NCBI GenBank assembly: GCA_014804915.1
Contig: JAAUYW010000136.1
Location: 1-8,781, forward strand
From: Desulfovibrio sp.
GTDB taxonomy: Bacteria; Desulfobacterota; Desulfovibrionia; Desulfovibrionales; Desulfovibrionaceae
Reading direction: 5' to 3'
Length of the DNA stretch: 8,781 nt
In this document: positions 1-6,279 of the stretch, one piece after another
Numbering within the stretch: the first letter of the stretch is position 1
How the letters are laid out: each line of letters starts with the position of its first letter
Notes under the pieces: model-generated
The model's input: only the letters and a program-made list of their open reading frames with translations
What the model was told of the DNA's origin: nothing
Databases searched by the model: none
Made by a program: the position numbers and the translations under genes

Positions 1-830
1 CAGGTGCGCTTAAGGGTGACGCTGTCCAGAAACCAGATCAGGATGATCCCAATGCAGTAGTTGCAACAGGCACTTTTGGCACAAATGTGCTGGTGAAGAT
101 CAATGGCTCCGAGAAAAAAGAAACTGTAAATGGCAAAGAGATTGGGACTGGCAAGTGGGATCAGGATGTGGAACTAAAAGCCGGTGAAACATTTGAATGG
201 TCTTACAGCACTGACGGCGGCCAGACGTGGATAACTGCGAAAGGAACCATTCCTTCCGATGGTAACGGCGGGCCCGGAGATAATTTGCGTCTGCCAGTGC
301 CTGGCGGCTATGTTGATTTTGATCTCGAACAATTTAATGGCACACTTCCGGCCGGAATGCAGGCCAACATTCATCCCTCGCGCGCAGATCTTGACTACGA
401 GATCATGAAAGACACCTATCTCTCGGTCAACTCTGTAGGCAAGGATGTCTTTGGCGGCTACTACGAGGGCAAGCCCGTAAGCATTGGCAACAACGAGAAC
501 AACAACCTGTTTGAAGTTGTCGGCGCGTTCATTGGCTATCTGGAAGGCAACAACCAGGAAGGCTGCCAGAAAACGCTGGCCGCGCTCGAAAACGCCGAAA
601 AGACAATTCTGGCCGAGGCAACCCGCATTGGCGGCATGGAAAACCGCTTGGAAATGGCCGCGGATGTGCTCTCTTTCCAGAAGCTGGACCAGCAGGAAAG
701 ATTAAGCTATACGGAGGACATCGACCTGACGGAGCTGATGACCAAGCTTATGCGCCAGCAGCTTACTTATCAGACCGTCCTGCAATCTTCTTCCATGATC
801 ATGCAGCTGAGTCTGGCCAAGTATGTCTAG
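1..830 (+). CDS. flgL: Flagellar hook-associated protein 3 FlgL, C-terminal part (5' end outside window)
   Basis: The reading frame is open from the left edge (first full codon at position 3) to the TAG at 828-830, so about 275 C-terminal residues are visible and the true start lies upstream. FlgL sits at the junction between the FlgK ring of the hook and the flagellin filament, outside the cell. The last ~85 residues are a typical flagellin/FlgL C-terminal helix: an alanine-rich stretch (LAALENAEKTILAEATRIGG), then YTEDIDLTELMTKL and YQTVLQSSSMIMQLSLAKYV at the end. The preceding residues (GKWDQDVELKAGETFEWSYS, DGGQTW and so on) form a beta-rich, surface-exposed variable domain, which suggests a protein longer than the ~317 residues of enterobacterial FlgL. 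Identity is supported by the C-terminus and by csrA and fliW directly downstream. A flagellin is the main alternative, but the position before csrA-fliW and the divergent middle favour FlgL. Confidence 0.9.
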   Translation, partial: GALKGDAVQKPDQDDPNAVVATGTFGTNVLVKINGSEKKETVNGKEIGTGKWDQDVELKAGETFEWSYSTDGGQTWITAKGTIPSDGNGGPGDNLRLPVPGGYVDFDLEQFNGTLPAGMQANIHPSRADLDYEIMKDTYLSVNSVGKDVFGGYYEGKPVSIGNNENNNLFEVVGAFIGYLEGNNQEGCQKTLAALENAEKTILAEATRIGGMENRLEMAADVLSFQKLDQQERLSYTEDIDLTELMTKLMRQQLTYQTVLQSSSMIMQLSLAKYV

Positions 831-857
831 GAAGACCTTATGCGGCGCACTGGATAA
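829..857 (+). promoter_or_regulatory. csrA leader: possible five-codon leader ORF and two GGA motifs
   Basis: The 33-nt flgL-csrA gap contains AGGA (829-832, overlapping the flgL stop), then ATG at 840 after 7 nt. That ATG opens a five-codon frame (Met-Arg-Arg-Thr-Gly) ending in TAA at 855-857, seven nt before the csrA start at 864. The only ribosome-binding-like sequence for csrA itself is the weak GGA at 852-854, which lies inside this mini-ORF. The two GGA cores (830-832 and 852-854) are 22 nt apart, a spacing a CsrA dimer could bridge. This is seen in sequence; translation and CsrA binding are inference. Confidence 0.35.
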
Positions 858-863
858 AACGTC

Positions 864-1100
864 ATGCTGATCTTGACGCGCCGCCCGGGAGAGAGCCTCT
901 ACCTGGGCGAGAATATAAAAATAACTGTCCTGGGAATGCAGGGTAAACAGGTGAAGCTGGGCCTCGAAGTGCCCAGCGACACCACAGTTTACCGCGAGGA
1001 AGTCTATAACCGCGTAATTGAGGAGAATCGCCGCGCCCTGGCGAGCAAGAACGAAGACCTCATGCAGGCTGCTGAACTATGGCAAGTGAAAAAACAATAG
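864..1100 (+). CDS. csrA: Carbon storage regulator / translational repressor CsrA
   Basis: This is a full-length CsrA/RsmA homologue of 78 residues. It is a homodimeric RNA-binding protein that blocks ribosome access at GGA motifs; in bacteria that also have FliW its main target is usually flagellin mRNA. The sequence starts [15 protein letters not shown] and contains [20 protein letters not shown]. The RNA-contacting Leu4, Arg6, Arg7 and Arg44 are present, and Asn55 of the EENRRA helix matches a position implicated in FliW control of Bacillus CsrA. It has a longer C-terminal tail than the ~61-residue E. coli protein, as FliW-regulated CsrA proteins usually do. It lies 33 nt after flgL and overlaps fliW by 22 nt, so the three are probably one transcript. 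The start at 864 is fixed by homology; its own Shine-Dalgarno (GGA at 852) is weak. Confidence 0.97.
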   Translation: MLILTRRPGESLYLGENIKITVLGMQGKQVKLGLEVPSDTTVYREEVYNRVIEENRRALASKNEDLMQAAELWQVKKQ

Positions 1101-1537
1101 AAATCGATACGCGCCTGGGGCGCAGGGTCATTGATCCGGCGACTGTGATCAATTTTCCGCGCGGGCTGGCTGGCTTTGAGGATGAGCATGAGTTCACGCT
1201 GCTTCCGATTCGCCCTGATGCCCCCCTCCTGATCCTCCAGAGCATGCGCAGGCCCGAGGTCGGCCTGCTGGTCGCTGATCCCTACAGCTTTCTGGAATCC
1301 TATCCGGTAATGCTTGGCGATGCCGAACAGCAGCTTCTGAAAGTGGACAAATCGGAAGATACCGCCATTCTTGTTACTGTGACCATTCCGGAAGGCAAGC
1401 CGGAGGACGCCATGCTCAACCTCACCGGCCCGATTATCATCAACCATCATACAAGAATTGGCATCCAGATTCCGCAGGGCTTCGAGGGCCCCACGCAGGT
1501 AAGCCTGCACGCCCCCTCTGAAGCCAGCGCGAATTAG
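1079..1537 (+). CDS. fliW: Flagellar assembly factor FliW (CsrA antagonist)
   Basis: FliW is a small cytoplasmic beta-barrel protein, here 152 residues, the usual family length. It binds free flagellin or CsrA: when flagellin is exported, FliW is freed and removes CsrA from flagellin mRNA, closing a homeostatic loop. Family hallmarks are visible in order: [21 protein letters not shown] (residues ~14-34, shown in part as [11 protein letters not shown]), then [19 protein letters not shown] (~61-71), the central [15 protein letters not shown] strand ([11 protein letters not shown]) and [18 protein letters not shown] (~113-130). The ATG at 1079 lies inside csrA in another frame, giving a 22-nt overlap. 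There is no strong Shine-Dalgarno (only CAGG about 10 nt upstream), so translation is probably coupled to csrA. The pair is encoded as one regulatory module in nearly fixed stoichiometry. The C-terminal ~12 residues (HAPSEASAN) look disordered. Confidence 0.96.
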   Translation: MASEKTIEIDTRLGRRVIDPATVINFPRGLAGFEDEHEFTLLPIRPDAPLLILQSMRRPEVGLLVADPYSFLESYPVMLGDAEQQLLKVDKSEDTAILVTVTIPEGKPEDAMLNLTGPIIINHHTRIGIQIPQGFEGPTQVSLHAPSEASAN

Positions 1538-1550
1538 ACAGGCATCCTGC

Positions 1551-1577
1551 AGGCGCATGGGAAATTCCCATACGTCT
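1551..1577. repeat. Inverted repeat with perfect 15-bp palindromic core between fliW and the nitroreductase gene
   Basis: ATGGGAA (1557-1563) and TTCCCAT (1565-1571) are exact inverted copies around a single A. Beyond a one-base mismatch on each side the symmetry continues: GC/CG-type pairing at 1554-1555 with 1573-1574, and AG/CT at 1551-1552 with 1576-1577. It lies 14 nt after the fliW stop and 60 nt before the nitroreductase start. As RNA it could fold as ATGGG-AAATT-CCCAT, but no run of T's follows, so it is a poor intrinsic terminator. A dimeric repressor operator for the nitroreductase promoter is the better guess. Function is inferred. Confidence 0.4.
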
Positions 1578-1612
1578 GTCATTTAAAAGATATCGATTAA
1601 ATTTTCTTACAC

Positions 1613-1618
1613 AAGGGA
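1613..1618 (+). promoter_or_regulatory. Ribosome binding site of the nitroreductase gene, long spacing
   Basis: AAGGGA lies 12 nt before the ATG at 1631, longer than the usual 5-9 nt. An ATG at 1618 overlaps it but opens a different frame with no recognisable product. The ATG at 1631 is preferred because it gives a complete twin-arginine signal peptide. The A+T-rich stretch 1581-1610 just upstream is where a promoter would be expected, but no good -35/-10 pair stands out. Confidence 0.5.
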
Positions 1619-1630
1619 TGTGGCAATCAG

Positions 1631-2236
1631 ATGACTCGTCGCGAATTTACGCAACTTGCATGTCTTTCTGGCTTTGGATTGCTCTGCGCTTCACCTGTTC
1701 AGGCAGCGGAGCTGCCAGCTGGACCAGATTTCTTTTCAGTAATCAGGGAGAGGCACAGCTCACGCGCTTTCACGGAAGAACCTGTAAGAGACGCCGATAT
1801 CGAAACCATGTTGCGTTGCGCAATGCAGGCGCCCAGCGCGGCCAATGAGCGGCCATGGGAATTCATAGTCATTCGCGACAAGCAGGTTCTCGCGCAGGTT
1901 GGAGACATAAACAGCTGGGCCGGTTTTGCGAAAAACGCTCCGCTCGGAATTCTCGTTTGTCTCAATACCCAAAAAGAAAAAGAGAAAGGCATGGGCATCA
2001 TTGACATGGGAATCTGTTCGGAGAATCTCATGCTGGCAGCCACCGCCCTGGGGCTTGGGTCCGTGTTTACAGGAATCTATCCGTACAGGGACAGGATGGA
2101 AGGGTTCAGCAAATTATGCGGCTTGCCTGATTACGTAGAGCCGGTTGGCCTTATTGTAATAGGACATCCCAGAATCACAAAACATGAGCCTGTGGATCGC
2201 TTCGATTCTTCGGCTATCCATCAGAATAAGTGGTAA
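1631..2236 (+). CDS. Tat-exported nitroreductase-family FMN flavoprotein
   Basis: This 201-residue protein is of the nitroreductase (NADH oxidase/BluB-like) superfamily: homodimeric FMN enzymes that use NAD(P)H or another donor to reduce nitro compounds, quinones or similar substrates. The N-terminus is a twin-arginine signal peptide: Arg3-Arg4 in TRREFTQ, a hydrophobic stretch (residues 9-21) and a likely cleavage site after Ala25 (VQA/AE). The enzyme should therefore be exported folded, with FMN bound, to the periplasm. The mature part has the FMN-phosphate motif RHSSRAF (41-47), APSAANERPWEF (67-78), an ALGLGSVFTGI helix region and the typical C-terminal IHQNKW. Length is normal once the leader is removed. 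It is flanked by fliW on the same strand (93 nt away) and the convergent reductase gene, so it is probably transcribed alone. The donor and substrate in the periplasm, where NAD(P)H is absent, are unknown. Family is sure; export is likely. Confidence 0.92.
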   Translation: MTRREFTQLACLSGFGLLCASPVQAAELPAGPDFFSVIRERHSSRAFTEEPVRDADIETMLRCAMQAPSAANERPWEFIVIRDKQVLAQVGDINSWAGFAKNAPLGILVCLNTQKEKEKGMGIIDMGICSENLMLAATALGLGSVFTGIYPYRDRMEGFSKLCGLPDYVEPVGLIVIGHPRITKHEPVDRFDSSAIHQNKW

Positions 2237-2324
2237 AAATAAAATCGGGGCAATCTTCCCTCCCCTTTGCCTTTTCGCTTCCCCTTGCCTGACAGGCGCC
2301 GCCCTATCACGTATGTCCGGTTTT

Positions 2325-2351
2325 AAAGGGGACTATTACACTGTCCTTTTT
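2325..2351 (+). terminator. Hairpin with T-run in the convergent intergenic region (possible terminator or REP-like element)
   Basis: AAAGGGGAC (2325-2333) can pair with GTCCTTTTT (2343-2351) across a 9-nt loop, giving nine pairs if two G-U wobbles are allowed. The 3' arm ends in five T's. The outer CGG (2318-2320) and CCG (2352-2354) extend the symmetry. On the minus strand the wobbles become A-C mismatches, so the hairpin favours plus-strand transcripts and could end nitroreductase transcription 89 nt after its stop. The rest of the 213-bp gap (2237-2449) holds a weak GGCAA/TTGCC stem near 2256-2272, a GCCTG-A-CAGGC palindrome (2287-2297) and nothing else clear. Confidence 0.45.
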
Positions 2352-2449
2352 CCGCAGATCCTGATTTACATCGCTTCAGCAAACTGGCTATTTCCCATGT
2401 CTGCCAAACCCTTCGCGATTCCGACCAGCCCAAAAACGCATTCAATCTT

Positions 2450-3004
2450 TCAGGCTTTCCCCTTCTGCAAAACCATTGTCCAGTCAACAAGCGCTTGCAT
2501 AAGCGCTGTCAGCTGTTTCGTGAGGGTTGCATCAACAAGGTTCCCTTCCGCATTGAAGGCAGGCGAAAAAGCGTTGGAAAAGAATTCCGGCTTCTCCACC
2601 AGATGCATATTGAGATACACGCAAACCTGGCGCAGATGATTCTGGCTGCGGCTTGTGCCCATGCCGCCCCCCGCGCCCATAACAGCTCCGGGTTTGCCAA
2701 AAAACGGCTTTATTCCTGGTTCGCGCGAGAGCCAGTCAATGGCGTTTTTCAGGGCCGGAGCAAGCGAATAATTGTACTCCGGCGAGGCAAAAACCCAGCC
2801 TGCGGCGCGATCGCCAAGCTCGACCAGCCTTTTTACCGAATCCGGTTTTTCAATATCCTCGTTATAAAAGGGGATGGCTGAAATATCCGCAATCGTGAGA
2901 AAACTGCCTTGCGGCATAAGCTCTTTTGCCTTGCGCAAAAGCCCCATATTGCGCGATGCCTTCCGCAAACTCCCGCAAATTCCCAGAAATTCAAGTTCAG
3001 CCAT
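2450..3004 (-). CDS. NAD(P)H-dependent FMN reductase, ChrR/YieF-like quinone or chromate reductase
   Basis: This is a flavodoxin-like NAD(P)H:FMN oxidoreductase of 184 residues from the chosen start, close to E. coli ChrR (188). Such soluble cytoplasmic enzymes reduce quinones, azo dyes, chromate or free flavin, often by two electrons so that redox cycling is limited. Visible motifs: FMN-phosphate loop GSLRKASRN (residues ~11-19), SPEYNYSLAPALKNAIDWLS (~74-93, the family signature) and GAGGGMGTSRSQNHLRQ (~109-125). The start at 3004 is preferred because GGAGGA (3009-3014) precedes it and MAELEFLGICGSLR matches family N-termini. The open frame continues upstream to 3076, but that would add 24 lysine-rich residues and overlap sbcC by 19 nt. 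It follows sbcC by 53 nt on the same strand, so it is probably the last gene of the sbcDC transcript. Substrate is not predictable from sequence. Confidence 0.92.
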   Translation of the reverse strand: MAELEFLGICGSLRKASRNMGLLRKAKELMPQGSFLTIADISAIPFYNEDIEKPDSVKRLVELGDRAAGWVFASPEYNYSLAPALKNAIDWLSREPGIKPFFGKPGAVMGAGGGMGTSRSQNHLRQVCVYLNMHLVEKPEFFSNAFSPAFNAEGNLVDATLTKQLTALMQALVDWTMVLQKGKA

Positions 3005-3057
3005 TTTCTCCTCCAGCATTTTCTTCAATTTTTTTCCAGATTTGTAAAATTTGAAAG

Positions 3058-6000
3058 TTAATTTGCTCCAGAACAAGCCCTCACGCCTGGCCCCCTGAGG
3101 CGGCTTCTGCCCATATCGCCCGGCTCCACATGAATCTGCGCCGGAATCCGCTCTTTCATCGCCTCCACATGCGAGATAATGCCAATCAGCTTGCCATCGC
3201 TGGTCAGCGAAGAGATCACGTCCATTGCCGTGCGCAAGGTTTCCTCATCAAGCGAGCCAAACCCCTCGTCCAGGAACAGCGAGCCCATGACTGCCTGCCT
3301 GCCAGCCATCGAAGCGAGTCCCAGTGAAAGCGCAAGGCTGACAATGAATGTCTCGCCGCCGGAAAGATTGGCAATCGGCCGCGCCTTGTTGTCATGATAG
3401 GCGTCAATTACCTCGATATCCAGATAATGCTTGCGGACGTTGTCCGGATCCGTATTCTCCGCCCGCTTCAGCGCATAGCGATCGCGAATTCTGGCCAGCT
3501 GGGCATTGGCATGGGCCAGCAGCAAATCCAGCGTGATATTTTGCGCGAATACGCGGAATTTCTTGCCATCCTCCGAGCCAATCAGCCTGGAAAGCTCCTG
3601 CCAGCGCTGCCAGAGCTCTTTTTGCCTGGCAAGCTGAATGCCAAGCGCGTCCTTTTGCAGGCGGATTCTGTCATCTTCTGCCAGTGCGGCCTTTAGTTCC
3701 CCTTCCTGGTTGCCAATTTCGTTCGCGACTTCAAGCAGCTTCTGTGCCTCGCTTTCAATTTCTGCGCGATTTTTGTCTGTCAGCCGCAACTCCCGTTTTT
3801 TCTCCAGCTCTTCAGTCGCAGTCTTCAAATGACTGCTGAATTCAGTTTGCCTGCGCTCAAGGCTATTGGCCAGAGTTTGCAGCCTGTCAATTTCGGCTTG
3901 CGGGCGCCTGGCTTCCAGAAACTGGCTTTCGCTCCAGCCTGGCCCTGCCAGGGCTTGCTGAAATTCCAGCTCCAATGCGGCAAGCACAGGCTCAAGCCCA
4001 AGCGCCAGCTTTTCAAGAGTGGCGATTTCGCCCCTGGTCTGGCCAAGCTCATTCCTGATTTTCCCAACGTCCTCCCTGGCTTTTTTCACAGCGCCGGCCG
4101 CCCTGTCCATCGCCTCCTTCAGCCGTTTTTCCTCTTCATCCGCATTCTTGCCTGCAAAAAGCCGCCCGCGCTCCTGGCCCAGCCTCGTTAGCCTTTCGCC
4201 AAGCCCTGCCAGCTCCGCCTGCCTGGCCCCAATTTTCTCTTCATCATTTTTCAGATTGGCTTCAAGCGCCGCAATGCCGGTCTTGAGCTCGCCGCATTTC
4301 CTTTCCATCTCCTTTTCAGTTGCCTGGGCGTCAAGCCAGCGCCCGCGCCGCTTGCCAAGCTGCTCCGCAACTCCGTCAAAGCCGGCCAGTTCCGCAAAAC
4401 CCAGCTTTGCCAAATCCGCCCGTATTTCCGCTTCCTCCTGGCTTGCCTCATTGCGCCTTTGCGCGGCCTCGCGCATGCTTTCCCGCAACTGGCTGCGCAA
4501 AAGCTCCAGCTGGGTAGTCAGGCCTTCCTGGTTTGCCTTGCCAATTCTTGCGTCATTGAGAGCGTTGCTCCTCTCATTTTTGCACTTTTCAATCTCGCCA
4601 TTTATCTGCTCAAGATCAGCGACCAGCTTGTCGAGATCATTGGCGCGCGGCTCCAGGCTGTCGCCAGCCTCTTCCGGACTGGCAAAAGGGTGATCAAGGC
4701 TCCCGCAGAGCGGGCACGGCTCGCCTGCTTTCAGATTTCTACGATGCCCTTCCATGCTTTTGAGGCTGGCGGCCTGGGCCACTATATCCGCCAGGCTGCG
4801 CCCGCCGAGCAGATCATTCTTGCGCGCCTCCAGATCATTGAGAATGGCAGCCAGATGCCTTTCCCGACTCTCGTCATTGGCAATCCCCTGAGCGCATTTT
4901 TCCAGGACCGCGCTTTTGGCCGCAACACTTTTTTCCAGACTGGCAATTTTTTTATCAGCGCCGCCAATCTGTTCCCACGCCTTGCCATGAGTCTTCAGCC
5001 TGCTTTCCAGTGCCGCATAATTGCCTACCAGCCATTCATCGCGGGCGTTTTCCCTTAACCACAATCCCGCTTCTTCAAGCTTTTTTCCGGTCGCGGCCAG
5101 GCTGGCAGCCTTTTCCTCAAGACTCTTGCCATTTCCGGCAAACGCAGCCTGCACAGCCGCCAACGCCTTTTCAGCCTCTCCCTGCTGCTTGCGGGTTGCG
5201 ACAATATCCTGGTCAAGCATTCGCGCCTGGCTGAGCAGAGGCTGCGCTTCAAGAAATTCCGCCTGGCTTGCGGCTGCCGCGTCCTGCAGTCTGGCCTCGT
5301 CGCTGGCGGCCGCCTGCTCGTCCTTTTCCAGCTTCTCCAGTCGCGTCCTCTTGTCCGCAAGGTCGGCTTTCGTCTTTGCCAGCTCCTTGCGCCGCGCAAC
5401 CAGCAACCCATATTGCGGCTCGAGCCCTGCCGCGCTTGTGGCAGCCTCCAAGATTGCCCGGTGCGGCTGGAATTCCTGCTGCTCGCGCTCCAGCTCTGCC
5501 AGATCCAGCCTGTGCCTTTCAACTCTGGCTTGCAGGTCGGCTACCTCATTGAGCCAGATTAGCTGCTTCTGAACAACTTCGCGTGTTCTCGCAAGCTCCG
5601 CCAGTTTTTGACCGCATTCGCGCAAGCTCTCGCTTTTGGCCAGCCGCTCCGCTGGCTCAAGCCCCCTCAGCTCACTGTCCTGCTTTTCAAGCTGTTCCTT
5701 TTTCTCCCGCTCCTGTCGCTCAATTTGCCAGGCAAGTCTGGACAAATCCGTATAAATAGTGGTGTCCGTGAGTTTTTCCAGAATTGCGGCCTTCGCGTCA
5801 TCATCCGCTTTCAGGAAAGCGGCAAACTGGCCCTGCGCAAGCAGCACGGAGCGCGAGAACTGCTCGTAATCCATGATTGCGTTTTCGCGCATGAAAGCGT
5901 CAAGGCCGTCTTTTTCCGGCTTTGCGTGAGTGTCCTCGTTTTCAAGCTCGCGCGTGATTTTGGCAAGCGCGCCTTTTTTGGTCGTGCCCTGGCCCCAGTA

Positions 6001-6279
6001 GCTACGAAACCTGCCTTTTGGCGTTTCAAAATGCACTTCCGCCACGCAATCGCGGCTGTTGCGCGTCATTACCTCATTGCGCTTGCCTGTTGGAGTCACA
6101 CGCGGCGTTTTGCCATAAAGCGCAAGCGTAATCGCATCAAGAATGGTGGTCTTGCCAGCGCCGGTGGGCCCGGAGATGAGGAAAATGCCATCTTCCCGAA
6201 AGGCAGGATGCTCGAAATCGACTTCCCATTCGCCAGCAAGCGAATTGAGATTTTTAAATCTGACTTTCAATATGCGCAT
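3058..6279 (-). CDS. sbcC: Nuclease SbcCD subunit C (Rad50-type SMC ATPase)
   Basis: This complete Rad50-family ATPase has 1073 residues (E. coli SbcC 1048). With SbcD it forms the SbcCD complex, which opens hairpins and degrades double-strand ends, including protein-blocked ones, during repair of palindromes and broken forks. Domains in order: N-terminal ATPase lobe with Walker A GPTGAGKT (37-44) and Q-loop QGQF (149-152); a long Glu/Lys/Ala/Leu-rich coiled-coil arm (~165-515); zinc hook CPLC (Cys522, Cys525); returning coiled coil (~545-890); C-terminal lobe with signature LSGGE (972-976), Walker B LFLDE (1001-1005), D-loop SLDEE (from 1009) and His1037 of the switch. All catalytic elements are intact. 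The start at 6279 has GGAGG (6289-6293) nine nt upstream within sbcD, and its A is shared with the sbcD stop (TAATG), so the two are translationally coupled. The strong compositional bias of the arms produces long open antisense frames that are not genes. Confidence 0.98.
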   Translation of the reverse strand: MRILKVRFKNLNSLAGEWEVDFEHPAFREDGIFLISGPTGAGKTTILDAITLALYGKTPRVTPTGKRNEVMTRNSRDCVAEVHFETPKGRFRSYWGQGTTKKGALAKITRELENEDTHAKPEKDGLDAFMRENAIMDYEQFSRSVLLAQGQFAAFLKADDDAKAAILEKLTDTTIYTDLSRLAWQIERQEREKKEQLEKQDSELRGLEPAERLAKSESLRECGQKLAELARTREVVQKQLIWLNEVADLQARVERHRLDLAELEREQQEFQPHRAILEAATSAAGLEPQYGLLVARRKELAKTKADLADKRTRLEKLEKDEQAAASDEARLQDAAAASQAEFLEAQPLLSQARMLDQDIVATRKQQGEAEKALAAVQAAFAGNGKSLEEKAASLAATGKKLEEAGLWLRENARDEWLVGNYAALESRLKTHGKAWEQIGGADKKIASLEKSVAAKSAVLEKCAQGIANDESRERHLAAILNDLEARKNDLLGGRSLADIVAQAASLKSMEGHRRNLKAGEPCPLCGSLDHPFASPEEAGDSLEPRANDLDKLVADLEQINGEIEKCKNERSNALNDARIGKANQEGLTTQLELLRSQLRESMREAAQRRNEASQEEAEIRADLAKLGFAELAGFDGVAEQLGKRRGRWLDAQATEKEMERKCGELKTGIAALEANLKNDEEKIGARQAELAGLGERLTRLGQERGRLFAGKNADEEEKRLKEAMDRAAGAVKKAREDVGKIRNELGQTRGEIATLEKLALGLEPVLAALELEFQQALAGPGWSESQFLEARRPQAEIDRLQTLANSLERRQTEFSSHLKTATEELEKKRELRLTDKNRAEIESEAQKLLEVANEIGNQEGELKAALAEDDRIRLQKDALGIQLARQKELWQRWQELSRLIGSEDGKKFRVFAQNITLDLLLAHANAQLARIRDRYALKRAENTDPDNVRKHYLDIEVIDAYHDNKARPIANLSGGETFIVSLALSLGLASMAGRQAVMGSLFLDEGFGSLDEETLRTAMDVISSLTSDGKLIGIISHVEAMKERIPAQIHVEPGDMGRSRLRGPGVRACSGAN

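Noticed and set aside
1536..1580. Larger fold GACAG...CTGTC with CCTGCAGG inside, as an intrinsic terminator after fliW
   Set aside because: The closing stem is only five pairs, and no run of T's follows.
1004..1582. Long minus-strand open frame (192 codons) opposite csrA and fliW
   Set aside because: It lies opposite two well-recognised genes, its translation has no family resemblance and a biased composition, and no ribosome binding site supports it.
2184..2639. Plus-strand open frame overlapping the nitroreductase end and the reductase gene
   Set aside because: It crosses a terminator-like hairpin and runs antisense to a recognised gene; composition is not protein-like and there is no ribosome binding site.
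3005..3076. Upstream start for the FMN reductase at 3076
   Set aside because: It would add 24 lysine-rich residues absent from the family and overlap sbcC, while ATG at 3004 has a strong GGAGGA site and matches family N-termini.
4019..5572. Several long plus-strand open frames (up to 224 codons) opposite sbcC
   Set aside because: Translations are Ser/Ala/Leu- or Pro/Arg-rich, as expected from the antisense of a coiled coil rich in Glu, Lys, Ala and Leu codons. sbcC itself is intact with all motifs.
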